Source of the DNA: Campylobacter volucris
Lineage (GTDB): Bacteria; Campylobacterota; Campylobacteria; Campylobacterales; Campylobacteraceae
Assembly: GCF_008245045.1 (NCBI RefSeq)
Contig: NZ_CP043428.1
Coordinates: 62,001-126,000, forward strand
DNA length: 64,000 nucleotides
Reading direction: 5' to 3'
Made by a program: the position numbers and the translations under genes. Of the stretch, positions 36,915 through 45,921 are shown in pieces. Numbering within the stretch: the stretch's first letter is position 1; every line of letters begins with the position of its first letter. The notes beneath the pieces were generated by a model that worked only from the letters and a program-made list of their open reading frames with translations, ran no database searches and was not told the origin of the DNA.

Positions 36915-37868
36915 ATGGTTAATGAAAAATTATATTTTTATGATAGTATATTGCATTTAAAAATCAAAAAACTTATAAAAAAGATACAGATGTTAGTTTT
37001 TCCAAAAGATTTAAAAAATATCGGCAAAAATTGTTTGCAAACTTCTTTATTTACATTATGCAAATATGAAAAAAATCATATTAGTAAAAATCAAGAAGTA
37101 TTTTTTGAAGATTATACTTTAGTTTTTATTATAAAAGGTCATAAGAAAATTTACACTCATGATAATCATGTAGATATTAAAGAAAATGAAGTGGTATTTT
37201 TTACAAAAAATTCTTTTTCTATTAGAGATTATTTAGATGATACTATGATGTATCAGTCGATAATTTTTTCTTTTAAAGAAAGTGTTTTGATAGAATTTAT
37301 TCATAAATATAAAGAATTTATACAAAAAATCATTACCATTAAAAAATCCAAAAGTTTTTTTGCTATCAAGACAGATATTTTGGTAAAAAATGCTTTTTTG
37401 TCTTTATTAATATATATTGAAAACAAACAGAAAAATAATGAAATTCTTTTGAAATTAAAATTAGAAGAGTTGTTTTTGTCTTTGCTATATAGTGAAGATA
37501 ATGATGAATTTTTAGCATTTATAAAAGAAATTTTAAATGGTTTTAGTTTGGATTTGTATAAAATTTTTTCTTATTGCAAGGATGAATTTGAAAGCGTAGC
37601 TCAAATGGCCAAATTTAGTAAGATGGATATAGCAAGTTTTAGTCGAAATTTTAAACAAAGTTTTGGAATAAGTGCTAAAGAATGGCTTGATAATAAGCGT
37701 TTTGAAAAAGCTAAATTTTTACTTGAATTTTCTACAAAAAATGTAACTCAAATTTGTTTGGAGCTAGGATTTAATTCTCCAGCTTGGTTTATAGCAAGAT
37801 ATAAAAAAAGATATGGCATCACTCCAAAACAAGAGCAAAAATCAAAAAAATTATATTTTTTATCTTAA
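36915..37868 (+). CDS. AraC-family transcriptional regulator
   Basis: A 317-residue regulator. The N-terminal half looks like a cupin-type effector domain (KGHKKIYTHDNHVDIKENEVVFFTK). The C-terminal two HTH motifs (about 225-310) include SVAQMAKFSKMDIASFSRNF and VTQICLELGFNSPAWFIARY. It reads away from sodC and is followed by a beta-propeller protein gene, as for the C. jejuni pair Cj1042c/Cj1041c. It may control that neighbour; inference. Confidence 0.87.
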   Translation: MVNEKLYFYDSILHLKIKKLIKKIQMLVFPKDLKNIGKNCLQTSLFTLCKYEKNHISKNQEVFFEDYTLVFIIKGHKKIYTHDNHVDIKENEVVFFTKNSFSIRDYLDDTMMYQSIIFSFKESVLIEFIHKYKEFIQKIITIKKSKSFFAIKTDILVKNAFLSLLIYIENKQKNNEILLKLKLEELFLSLLYSEDNDEFLAFIKEILNGFSLDLYKIFSYCKDEFESVAQMAKFSKMDIASFSRNFKQSFGISAKEWLDNKRFEKAKFLLEFSTKNVTQICLELGFNSPAWFIARYKKRYGITPKQEQKSKKLYFLS

Positions 37869-37936
37869 AAATTATAGAATTAAAATTCTTTTTTAATTAT
37901 AATTTTTATATAAAAATTATTACAAAGGTAACATTT

Positions 37937-38764
37937 ATGAAAAAAAGTATTTTTTTAAGTTTTGTGTTGTTGTGTGGTGCTAATGCTTTAGATATCAAAG
38001 AAGTAAAAGGATTTGCTCATCCTGAAAGTATTTATGTAGATAAAAATGAAATTTATGTATCTAATTTAGGAAAAGAGCTAAATCCTTTGGCTAAGGATAA
38101 TGATGGTTTTATATCTAAGCTTGATAAAAATGGAGTAATCTTGCAATTAAAATTTATATCAAATTTAAATGCTCCCAAAGGAATGTCTAAAATTAAAGAT
38201 ATTTTGTATGTTGTAGATATTGATGTGGTTTATGGATTTAAAGATAATAAAGAAGTTTTTAAATTGCCAATTAAAAATGCAGTGTTTTTAAATGATATAG
38301 CTGTGTTAAATGATGATATTTTACTCATTAGCGATACAGGAACAGGTTTAGTATATAAGGTGTTTTTAAAAGAGAACAAATATGAAGAATTTATACAATT
38401 AGATCCTTCATATGGTGGCCCAAATGGACTTTTAGTTTATAAGGATAAATTGTTTATTTCAGGATATGATCCAAGTGATAAAATGGGTGGTAAAATCATA
38501 AGTGTTGATATAAATACCAAACAAATTCAAAACTTAAGCGATAAAATAGAGCAATTTGATGGCATTGTAATGGATAAAGATCAAAATATTTTAGTTTCAA
38601 GTTGGGGTAAAAACTTGCAAGGTTATGTGTATGTATTAAAAAATAATAAAGAAGAAAAACTAGATCTGCCTTTTATCAAAGGTCCTGCTGATATGTTTTT
38701 TGATGGTGAGTATTTATGGGTGCCTAAAATGGCTGAAAATGCTATTATAAGAGTAAAGCTGTAA
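37937..38764 (+). CDS. Periplasmic beta-propeller (SMP-30/NHL-like) protein
   Basis: A 275-residue exported protein with a signal peptide (MKKSIFLSFVLLCGANA). The mature part has repeated short beta segments with motifs such as ISDTGTGLVYKV, GGPNGLLVYKDKLFISGY and MDKDQNILVSSWG, giving a six-bladed-propeller impression similar to gluconolactonase/SMP-30 folds. Substrate unknown. Likely controlled by the AraC regulator 68 bases upstream. Confidence 0.75.
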   Translation: MKKSIFLSFVLLCGANALDIKEVKGFAHPESIYVDKNEIYVSNLGKELNPLAKDNDGFISKLDKNGVILQLKFISNLNAPKGMSKIKDILYVVDIDVVYGFKDNKEVFKLPIKNAVFLNDIAVLNDDILLISDTGTGLVYKVFLKENKYEEFIQLDPSYGGPNGLLVYKDKLFISGYDPSDKMGGKIISVDINTKQIQNLSDKIEQFDGIVMDKDQNILVSSWGKNLQGYVYVLKNNKEEKLDLPFIKGPADMFFDGEYLWVPKMAENAIIRVKL

Positions 38765-38789
38765 CTTTTAAGTTTTAAAGCTTAAAAGT
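38764..38789. terminator. Bidirectional terminator
   Basis: A 9-bp stem (ACTTTTAAG / CTTAAAAGT) with an 8-base loop between two converging genes, overlapping the stop codon of the zinc-ribbon gene. Confidence 0.6.
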
Positions 38790-39048
38790 CAAATAATTCT
38801 CCAAGCCAACTTTCTTTTTTCTTGTATTTATAGCCATTGTTATGATGGTTATAATGTGCTTGGTTGTTGTAATTTGGTTGGCTGTAAGATTGGCTTTGAG
38901 ATGGAGCTTGAGAGCTATTTCTTTCTATGATTTTATCAAGTTCACCACGATCAAGCCAAACACCACGGCATTTTGGACAATAATCAATTTCAACTCCATT
39001 TCTTTCGCTCATTAATAAAGCTGTATTTTCACAAGCTGGGCAATTCAT
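38782..39048 (-). CDS. TFIIB-type zinc-ribbon protein
   Basis: An 88-residue protein with a zinc ribbon at the N-terminus: CPAC at residues 3-6 and CPKCRGVWLDRGELDKII (about 23-40), which match the zf-TFIIB family of small bacterial proteins. The C-terminal half is a low-complexity stretch of Ser, Gln, Tyr, Asn and His ending in KKKESWLGELFDF. Role unknown. Confidence 0.85.
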   Translation of the reverse strand: MNCPACENTALLMSERNGVEIDYCPKCRGVWLDRGELDKIIERNSSQAPSQSQSYSQPNYNNQAHYNHHNNGYKYKKKESWLGELFDF

Positions 39049-39096
39049 ATTTTTCCTTAATATTAAATTTAAAAAAGTATATACTTTAAAAGTAAA

Positions 39097-39798
39097 TTAA
39101 AGGTTTAAATCCCAATCAATAGGCGTTTTGCCAAGTTTTTTCAAAATTTCATTTGACTTTGAAAAATGCTTAGAACCAAAAAAAGCACCTCTTGCTAAAG
39201 GAGAAGGATGAGCTGCTTCTAATACAAAATGTTTGCTTTGATCTATGAGATTTTTTTTACTTTTTGCGTAATTTCCCCAAAGCAAAAATATTAAATTTTG
39301 TCTTTCTTTACTAAGTTTTAAGATGATATTATCGCTAAATTCTTGCCAACCAAAATTTGCATGAGAGGCAGGTTTGTTAGCTTGAACACTTAGTATAGAG
39401 TTTAAAAGTAAAATTCCTTGTTTTGCCCATTTGCTTAAATTTCCATGATTTGCTATGGGTATGTTTAAATCATTAAAAAGTTCTTTATAGATATTTATTA
39501 AAGAAGGTGGGGTTTTTACTCCAAATGGCACACTAAAACTAAGCCCCATGGCTTGATCTTTTCCATGGTAAGGATCTTGCCCTAAAAGAATGATTTTTAA
39601 ATCTTTCAAAGGAGTTAAATTAAAAGCATTAAAAATTAAATTGCTTGGCGGATATATGATTTCATTTCTTTGTAAAGCTTGGATATAGTTGTATTTTATA
39701 TTTGCAAAATAAGGTTTTAAAAACTCATCTTTTAAAAATTCTTTCCAATCTTCATTGATATTGATTTTGTTGATGTCAATTTGTAAATTTTTTACCAT
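39097..39798 (-). CDS. ung: Uracil-DNA glycosylase
   Basis: A 233-residue family 1 UDG that removes uracil from DNA. It has the water-activating motif LGQDPYHGKDQAMGLSFSV (about 72-90), the WAKQGILLLN stretch, and the leucine-intercalation motif AAHPSPLARGAFFG (about 195-208). Its start overlaps the sensor kinase stop by seven bases, so it shares a transcript with the two-component system. Confidence 0.96.
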   Translation of the reverse strand: MVKNLQIDINKININEDWKEFLKDEFLKPYFANIKYNYIQALQRNEIIYPPSNLIFNAFNLTPLKDLKIILLGQDPYHGKDQAMGLSFSVPFGVKTPPSLINIYKELFNDLNIPIANHGNLSKWAKQGILLLNSILSVQANKPASHANFGWQEFSDNIILKLSKERQNLIFLLWGNYAKSKKNLIDQSKHFVLEAAHPSPLARGAFFGSKHFSKSNEILKKLGKTPIDWDLNL

Positions 39799-41087
39799 GA
39801 AATTATAAATTTACTCCCTTTATTTTCTTCGCTTAAAACTTTGATTTTAAAATGATTTTTATCAGCAATTTGTTTTACAAGATTTAATCCTATGCCAAAT
39901 CCTCCTTGATCGCTATTAAACCTTTTATATCTAGTAAAAATTTGTTTTAGAATTTGTTCATTCATACCCTGACCTTCATCTTCTATACTTAGAAAATTTT
40001 CTTTTAATGTGATATAGATATTTTTATTATTAAAACTATATTTTATGGCATTATTTAAAAGATTGTCAAATAAAATTTGCATTTCGTCTTTATTGACATA
40101 GATGTATTGTTTTGTAAATTCTGTTTTGATAGATAGATTTTTTTGGCTAAACAATGCTTCAAAATACTCTAATCTTTGCTCTATTAGCTCTTTGAGATTG
40201 ATTTTTTCTTTTGTGTTGTTTTCTTGTATATAAAAATTTAAAGCTATTAAATTTTGATAAATATGATTAATATTTTTACTTGCAAGTTTGATATGGTTTA
40301 GTTTTTTGATATTAGCTTGGGTTAAATTAGTATCATCAAATTTTTTTATACTTGCTAAGATTACACTAAGTGGAGTGTTGATTTCGTGTGTTGTGTCTTT
40401 GATAAAATCATTTAAAGCATTAAATTGATCTTGTATATTTTTAAACACAAGTCGTATTAGGCTATAAGCTATGATAGTGAGTAAAATAATGCCAATGATT
40501 GCATAAAATATAATTTGTAATTTTAACTTCCAAATTTCATTTTTAAAGTCCATGGTGTTAAGATTGTTATATTCACTAGGTTTGGTTTGAAATTGATAGG
40601 ATTTTAAATCATCTGATTCTATGATGATATAAATTTTTTGGTGTTTTAAAAATTTAAAATAATGCCTTGATTTTCTTGCATCATCTTGATCTATATCGAT
40701 GTCCTTAGCTCTGAAAAAATCAATAAAAATTTTATCATTATATGTGTAAAAATAATTGTTTTTGCGTAGTTGCTTAAGTATGGTTAAGCTATCAAAAGAA
40801 AGATTACTAAAAATGATATTTTGATTTGCAATGAGTGCGAAATTGGTGTTTAATTCTTTAGATATAGACTTTAAATTTTCATCATTTAATGGAGTATTGT
40901 TGTATTTTGCTTCTAAGATATTTTGCAATATATAATTATAATGAGCATACATAGAAGTAAGCTGACTTAAGCGGATGTAGTTTGCTTCTTTTTGATAAAA
41001 AATGCTAAAAAAAATACTTAAAAATATCCCACTAGTGATGATATAAAGAGCTAGAATTTTAAAAATGGTAAGATTAAAATTTTTCAT
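39792..41087 (-). CDS. Sensor histidine kinase
   Basis: A 431-residue membrane kinase. Two transmembrane helices (about 10-30 and 188-210) frame a periplasmic sensor loop of about 155 residues. The H-box FIKDTTHEINTPLSVILASI (about 232-251) carries the phosphorylated histidine. The catalytic domain has the N-box LLNNAIKYS, DEGQGM and GFGIGLNLVKQI. It lies one base after the regulator stop. Cognate signal unknown; the DUF1104 protein upstream may be a target. Confidence 0.93.
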   Translation of the reverse strand: MKNFNLTIFKILALYIITSGIFLSIFFSIFYQKEANYIRLSQLTSMYAHYNYILQNILEAKYNNTPLNDENLKSISKELNTNFALIANQNIIFSNLSFDSLTILKQLRKNNYFYTYNDKIFIDFFRAKDIDIDQDDARKSRHYFKFLKHQKIYIIIESDDLKSYQFQTKPSEYNNLNTMDFKNEIWKLKLQIIFYAIIGIILLTIIAYSLIRLVFKNIQDQFNALNDFIKDTTHEINTPLSVILASIKKFDDTNLTQANIKKLNHIKLASKNINHIYQNLIALNFYIQENNTKEKINLKELIEQRLEYFEALFSQKNLSIKTEFTKQYIYVNKDEMQILFDNLLNNAIKYSFNNKNIYITLKENFLSIEDEGQGMNEQILKQIFTRYKRFNSDQGGFGIGLNLVKQIADKNHFKIKVLSEENKGSKFIISW

Positions 41088-41088
41088 A

Positions 41089-41763
41089 CTAAATTTTTAA
41101 AGCATAGCCTATGTTTCTTTGGTTAATAATGCTTTCTTTTCCTAGTATTTTTCTTAGATTTTTGATATATACTCTAAGACTCATGATGATAGGCTCTTCA
41201 TCAAAATTCCAAATTTCTTTAAAAATCACATCTAAATTTACAAAATTAGGTCTGTGTTTTAAAAGTAAGGCTAAAAGATCTTTTTCTTTGTTGGTAAGAT
41301 TTACAATGCGATTGTTTTCATATAAAGTTTTGTCTATTAAGTTAAAATATATATTTTTTTCATTGTTAAGTAAAATGATGTCATCATTTTGATAATTAAA
41401 TTGTCTTTTTAGTATATTTTTAATTCTTAAAATCAACTCATCTATATCAAAAGGCTTTTTGATATAATCATCACAACCTGCCAAAAACCCTTCTTTGACA
41501 TTATCAAGCATAGACAATGATGTGAGAAAAATGGCAGGTGTATTTTTAGAACTTTGTCTTAGTTGCTTTAAAACATCAAAACCATTTCCTTTTGGAACTT
41601 TAACATCAAATATCCAAAGATCAAAATTTTCTTCATAAGCTTTATCTAAAGCCTCTTGTGCATCATATACACAAAAGACTTTAAAATTTTCTTCTTCTAA
41701 AGCATCTTTGATGATTTCATTTAAACTCAAATCATCTTCTAAAAGTAAAATTTTATTAGGCAT
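41089..41763 (-). CDS. OmpR-family response regulator
   Basis: A 224-residue regulator. The receiver domain (1-115) has acidic LEDD at 8-11, the phospho-acceptor in FDVKVPKG (about D54), T/S in LTSL (about 81) and K103 in IKKPF. The winged-helix DNA-binding domain (about 130-220) shows LTNKEKDLLALLLKH and IIMSLRVYIKNLRKIL. It is the first half of a regulator-kinase pair downstream of the His-rich gene. Confidence 0.94.
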   Translation of the reverse strand: MPNKILLLEDDLSLNEIIKDALEEENFKVFCVYDAQEALDKAYEENFDLWIFDVKVPKGNGFDVLKQLRQSSKNTPAIFLTSLSMLDNVKEGFLAGCDDYIKKPFDIDELILRIKNILKRQFNYQNDDIILLNNEKNIYFNLIDKTLYENNRIVNLTNKEKDLLALLLKHRPNFVNLDVIFKEIWNFDEEPIIMSLRVYIKNLRKILGKESIINQRNIGYALKI

Positions 41764-41764
41764 T

Positions 41765-42169
41765 TTATTTCATTGAGCAATGATCGTGGTTTGAATTTTT
41801 ATGATTATAAGATGATGATTTTTTATGGTGTAAATTTAATTCTCTGATTTCTTTACCACTCATTTTATCGGTTAATTCCATCATATCTTTTTGAACTATA
41901 GCTTTTCTTTGTTGTCTTTCTTTTGGTGAAAGTTTTGAAATGTTTTCGTGAAGATTGGTTTGAAATTTACTATGAAAATTTATAGCATCTTTGTATTTCA
42001 TTTCATTCATTCTTTTTTTAGCTTCAATGATCAAATCTGCTTGATCTTCGCTTTTAACACTTTTTGCTAAATTTAAAATTTCTTCATCGCTTTTTTTAGA
42101 AAAATCAGCTCCAAATGCTAAGCTTATAGATAAAGAACTAGCTAATAATAATCCTACAAATTTTTTCAT
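41765..42169 (-). CDS. Exported DUF1104 protein with His-rich tail
   Basis: I place the start at ATG 42169 (134 residues): TCTCCT on the plus strand gives an AGGAGA site, and the protein then begins with a signal peptide (MKKFVGLLLASSLSISLAFG). The mature part has DFSKKSDEEILNLAK, a DUF1104 hallmark, and repeated helices. The last 25 residues contain HHKK, YNHKN and NHDHC, a likely metal-binding tail. It directly precedes the two-component genes (one base apart), like CpxP/Spy-type partners. Confidence 0.8.
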   Translation of the reverse strand: MKKFVGLLLASSLSISLAFGADFSKKSDEEILNLAKSVKSEDQADLIIEAKKRMNEMKYKDAINFHSKFQTNLHENISKLSPKERQQRKAIVQKDMMELTDKMSGKEIRELNLHHKKSSSYNHKNSNHDHCSMK

Positions 42170-42233
42170 TTTTTCTCCTTTTTTAAAAAAATTTAGCAAA
42201 TTATAATTGTCAAAAATAAAGCGAATATGAAAT

Positions 42234-42980
42234 TTATTTGCACTCAAAAATAACTTTGGCTTTTAATTCTTGTTTTTCATTTTGCATTATAGGTAAAACT
42301 AAATTATCATAAGCTACATCCGCACTCATTAATCTTGCTTGGTTTGTATCAAAATTGATATTTTTTATAGAACATATTTTAGATAAGGTTTTAGAATAAT
42401 AATCATTTTTTTCATAGGCTTTTTTAAGAGCTAAATCGTATAATTTTTCTTTATTTTCATCTAAAGTTTTTTCATCAAAACTAGCTTGCAAGGCTTGATT
42501 TTGCAAAATTATTAAAGGATTATTAGCAACAATATTTTCTAAATCTTTGCTAAGAATTTCATAATCTTTGATTTTTTCTTTAGAGATACTGCATGTAAAA
42601 TTAGAGTATAAATTATAACCATTTATCTTTTTTTCTTCTTGATTGTAAGTGTAATTTGGCTCTAGGTTATAGCTTCCACCTTTGCAAAAATTTTCTTTAG
42701 CTATACGGGCACTAAGTTCTTTAAAAGTATTTGCAATGAGAGTTTTATTTTCTTGATTAATAGAGCTTTTTTGGCTTAATTCATTGCTTGAACTAAAGGT
42801 TAAATTTGCTCTATAAATATTAGGCACGATTTCATCATACACTTTGATATCTCTTGTAAATTGTAAAGTATTGAAATTTTGATTTTTCAAGCCTAAAAAT
42901 TCAGTATTAAATACCACTCCTAATATAAAAAGCACCAAGCATAGCAGCCCAAGACCAAGTCCTTTAAAAAAACTTTTCAT
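42234..42980 (-). CDS. SIMPL (DUF541)-domain periplasmic protein
   Basis: A 248-residue protein with one N-terminal membrane anchor or signal (about 7-26). The rest matches SIMPL-domain proteins: RANLTFSSSNELSQKSSINQ near 60, LSARIAKENFC, and the C-terminal ARLMSADVAYDNLVLPIM. Function of the family is uncertain (envelope integrity and stress). In C. jejuni a gene of this type also lies beside mutY. Confidence 0.8.
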   Translation of the reverse strand: MKSFFKGLGLGLLCLVLFILGVVFNTEFLGLKNQNFNTLQFTRDIKVYDEIVPNIYRANLTFSSSNELSQKSSINQENKTLIANTFKELSARIAKENFCKGGSYNLEPNYTYNQEEKKINGYNLYSNFTCSISKEKIKDYEILSKDLENIVANNPLIILQNQALQASFDEKTLDENKEKLYDLALKKAYEKNDYYSKTLSKICSIKNINFDTNQARLMSADVAYDNLVLPIMQNEKQELKAKVIFECK

Positions 42981-43068
42981 TTTGTATCCTTAAAATTTAA
43001 AAATTATTTTATATTTTAACACAAAGCTTTTTGTATAATACTTTAAAAATTTAGAAAATAAATTACAC

Positions 43069-44097
43069 ATGGAACAAATTCATCAAAGCATTTTAAAATG
43101 GTATGAAAATAATGGAAGAAAAGCTCTTCCATGGAGAACTTTGCATGAAAAATTTAAAATTCATGCTAGCAAAGAGCATTTAGATAAATTAAAAAATATC
43201 CACCCTGCTTATGGAGTATATATAAGCGAGATAATGCTTCAGCAAACTCAGGTTAAAAGTGTTTTGCAAAATTATTATTTTCAATTTTTAAATCAATTTG
43301 ATTCTTTAGTAAAACTAGCTAATGCAAGTGAAGATGAGGTTTTAAAAGTTTGGCAAGGTTTAGGGTATTATACAAGGGCTAGAAATTTACACAAAAGTGC
43401 AAAAATTTGTGTTAAAGAATTTAATTCTATGTTGCCTAGCAATGTGCAAGATTTACAAAAACTTCCCGGGATTGGCGCATATAGTGCTGGAGCGATTGCT
43501 TGTTTTGGTTTTTTGCAAAATGAAGCTTTTGTGGATGCAAATATCAAAAGGGTATTGAGTAGATTTTATAAGCTAGAAAATGCTTCTTTAAAGCTTTTGT
43601 TTCAAAAGGCTAAAGAATTTTTAAATCATTCTAATTCTTTTGAGCATAATCAAGCTTTACTAGACATAGGAGCATTAGTGTGTTTGCCAAAGAATGCAAA
43701 ATGTCAAATATGCCCTTTGTTTGAATTTTGTGGGGCAAAATTTGATTATGAAAAATACACTATAAAGAAAAAAATAGCTTATGAAAATTTGGATTTATCT
43801 TTATATGTGGTATTGAAGAACAATCAATTTATCCTTCAAAAAAGCAAACAAAAGCTGTATTTTAATATGTATAATTTTTTAGAGCTTAAAAATCACAAAA
43901 ATGCTATTTATATAGGCAAATTCAAGCATTCTTATACTAAATACAAAATCACAGCAAAGGTGTTTTTTGTGCAAGATGATTCTTTTGAAATTAAAGATGA
44001 AGAACTTTTTACTTATGAACAATTGTCTAATTTAGCATTGTCAAAATTAGCTTTAAAAACTTTAGAAATTTATAAAAAGTATATACATGCGCTTTGA
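43069..44097 (+). CDS. mutY: A/G-specific adenine glycosylase
   Basis: A 342-residue enzyme removing adenine mispaired with 8-oxoguanine. The HhH-GPD motif LQKLPGIGAYSAGAIACFGF (about 127-146) and catalytic Asp in AFVDANIKRV (about 155) are present. The [4Fe-4S] cluster cysteines are in CLPKNAKCQICPLFEFC (about 204-220). A C-terminal NUDIX-like recognition region follows. It reads away from the SIMPL gene and overlaps the next start by 11 bases. Confidence 0.95.
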   Translation: MEQIHQSILKWYENNGRKALPWRTLHEKFKIHASKEHLDKLKNIHPAYGVYISEIMLQQTQVKSVLQNYYFQFLNQFDSLVKLANASEDEVLKVWQGLGYYTRARNLHKSAKICVKEFNSMLPSNVQDLQKLPGIGAYSAGAIACFGFLQNEAFVDANIKRVLSRFYKLENASLKLLFQKAKEFLNHSNSFEHNQALLDIGALVCLPKNAKCQICPLFEFCGAKFDYEKYTIKKKIAYENLDLSLYVVLKNNQFILQKSKQKLYFNMYNFLELKNHKNAIYIGKFKHSYTKYKITAKVFFVQDDSFEIKDEELFTYEQLSNLALSKLALKTLEIYKKYIHAL

Positions 44098-44944
44098 AAA
44101 AATTTATATAGAATTAAGTGATGTTTGTGGTTTAAAATGTGATTTTTGTCCAAGCAAAAAAGGGCAAAGAAAAAGCATGGAGCTTGAAAAATTTGAACAT
44201 ATATGCAAAAGTGTGCAAGGTATGGCGAAATTATATACTTTTCATGTTTTAGGTGATCCTTTAATGCACAAGAATTTACAGGCTTATTTAGATATTGCTT
44301 TAAAATATAAAATGCAAATAGAGCTTACTACGAGTGGATTTTATTTTGATGATAAAAACATTAATATGCTTTTAAATACAAAAAATATCCATCAAATAAA
44401 TATTTCTTTAGGTGCATTTTTAGCTCAAAATAAAATAAGCCTTGATAGGTATTTTGAGAATATTTTAAAATTAATTTTTTTACACCAACAAGAACAAAAA
44501 TCATTTTTTATCAACTTAAGACTTTGGAATTTAGACAAAAACTTTCAAGCACCTATGCAAAATCATATCATTTATGAGTTTTTACAAAAGTATTTTGGGG
44601 TAAAAATTCAAACTCGTAAGGAAAAAAATCGTTTAGCAAGATATATCATTTTGCACCAAGCAAGGCTTTTTAAATGGCCATCTTTAAAAGATAAAATCAT
44701 TAGAGCTAATGGAACTTGCTATGCACTAAATAAACAAATTGCTATTTTAAGTGATGGAAATTTGGTGCCGTGTTGTTTAGATGTTAAAGCAGATATTAAA
44801 CTTGGAAATTGTTTTGAGCAAGATTTTAAAACATTACTTCATTCTTCTTTGTATTTAGATTTAAAAGAAAATTTTAAACAAGGCATTTTAAAAGCTGAAC
44901 TTTGCAAAAGATGTTCATTTTTACAAACTAAAAATTTTGACTAG
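44087..44944 (+). CDS. Radical SAM/SPASM protein
   Basis: A 285-residue radical-SAM enzyme. The CxxxCxxC cluster ligands are C14, C18 and C21 (SDVCGLKCDFC), with the HVLGDPLMH loop near 54. The C-terminal SPASM part has CCLDVKADIKLGNC and CKRCSF for auxiliary clusters. Substrate unknown; such proteins often modify peptides or tRNA. The 3' end overlaps the converging gene by 17 bases. Confidence 0.87.
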   Translation: MRFEKIYIELSDVCGLKCDFCPSKKGQRKSMELEKFEHICKSVQGMAKLYTFHVLGDPLMHKNLQAYLDIALKYKMQIELTTSGFYFDDKNINMLLNTKNIHQINISLGAFLAQNKISLDRYFENILKLIFLHQQEQKSFFINLRLWNLDKNFQAPMQNHIIYEFLQKYFGVKIQTRKEKNRLARYIILHQARLFKWPSLKDKIIRANGTCYALNKQIAILSDGNLVPCCLDVKADIKLGNCFEQDFKTLLHSSLYLDLKENFKQGILKAELCKRCSFLQTKNFD

Positions 44945-45737
44945 ATTGTTTTTGAAAAGAATTGGAATTTTTAGATATATCATCGACAATTTTTTTTGCT
45001 ATGTTTTTAAAAGCTCTTTGTTTGCTAAGTGTGCTTGTAGAAGTCATAGTGAAATTTAATTGATTAGAAAGTTTTACTTGCTGATTTTTGCAATCTATTA
45101 ATTCATAATTAATATCAACTTCATAAATTTGCATAGAATCTTCACTTTGTGTATTTGTGATTTTAGGAGTGAGTATAAGCAAAAAATCAGCTTCTAAATC
45201 AGCATAAAGTTTTATTAATTCTATATTTTTATTGTCTTTTTTTAAAATATCTTCTTCATTTTCGTAACTTTCTACATCAGTTCTATCGATAATTTTAAAT
45301 TTTTTCTCTTGTAATAATAAATTTAAAAATTCTTGCTCAAATTTGATAGATAAAATATCTTTTTGAGTGTTAATCACAATGATAGATTCATTTTTAATAA
45401 AACTAGTCTCAATGTCTAATTTTTTATAAACTAGCACTTTGGCATAAAATTGTGAAGGATTAACTCGGGTTAATTCTTGAATTTCATAGCTATTAAAATT
45501 TCCATTGCTACTTGAATTTATGTCTTGATTATAACCAATGTCAAAATTTTCATCAAAATAAAATTCAAAATTATGAAGTTTTGAAAAGCCTTTGTTTTCT
45601 AGTGCTTGATCTATGGCATTTTTTATCGCTTCATCTTCTGTTAAGCCATATGCTTGGCCATTTATTTGTGTAGAATTTGTATCTTTGGCATAAGAAAAAT
45701 ACAATAAACTCAATACCATAAAAATAATTTTAATCAT
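44928..45737 (-). CDS. Exported protein of unknown function (CsgG/LpoB-like pattern)
   Basis: A 269-residue protein with a signal peptide (MIKIIFMVLSLLYFSYA). The central region (ADFLLILTPKI, YEVDINYELID) and the final helix (KNIAKKIVDDISKN) resemble periplasmic proteins of the CsgG/LpoB kind that test paralogous degradation of ligands. N-terminal GQAYGLTEDEAIKNAIDQAL resembles the LPP20/FlgT N-terminal module. I do not assign a function. A smaller protein with a similar tail is at 62797-63447. Confidence 0.6.
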   Translation of the reverse strand: MIKIIFMVLSLLYFSYAKDTNSTQINGQAYGLTEDEAIKNAIDQALENKGFSKLHNFEFYFDENFDIGYNQDINSSSNGNFNSYEIQELTRVNPSQFYAKVLVYKKLDIETSFIKNESIIVINTQKDILSIKFEQEFLNLLLQEKKFKIIDRTDVESYENEEDILKKDNKNIELIKLYADLEADFLLILTPKITNTQSEDSMQIYEVDINYELIDCKNQQVKLSNQLNFTMTSTSTLSKQRAFKNIAKKIVDDISKNSNSFQKQSSQNF

Positions 45738-45833
45738 TTTTTATACTTTCTATTTTATTTTGCAATTTATATTATGCATAATATAAATTATTTTTTGCTT
45801 TAAATTTAAAATTAAGTTATAATTTCATTTTTT

Positions 45834-45921
45834 AGAGAGGTGTCCGAGCGGTCGAAGGAGCACGCCTGGAACGCGTGTGTAGGGAAACTTACCGAGGGTT
45901 CAAATCCCTTCCTCTCTGCCA
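45834..45921 (+). tRNA. tRNA-Ser (GGA)
   Basis: An 88-base cloverleaf. The acceptor stem AGAGAGG pairs with CCTCTCT, and CCA is encoded. The anticodon loop is CCTGGAACG with GGA. It has a long variable arm (TGTAGGGAAACTTACC) as expected for serine, and the T-loop GGGTTCAAATCCC. It ends exactly where the SprA-like gene stop codon (other strand) begins. Confidence 0.95.
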
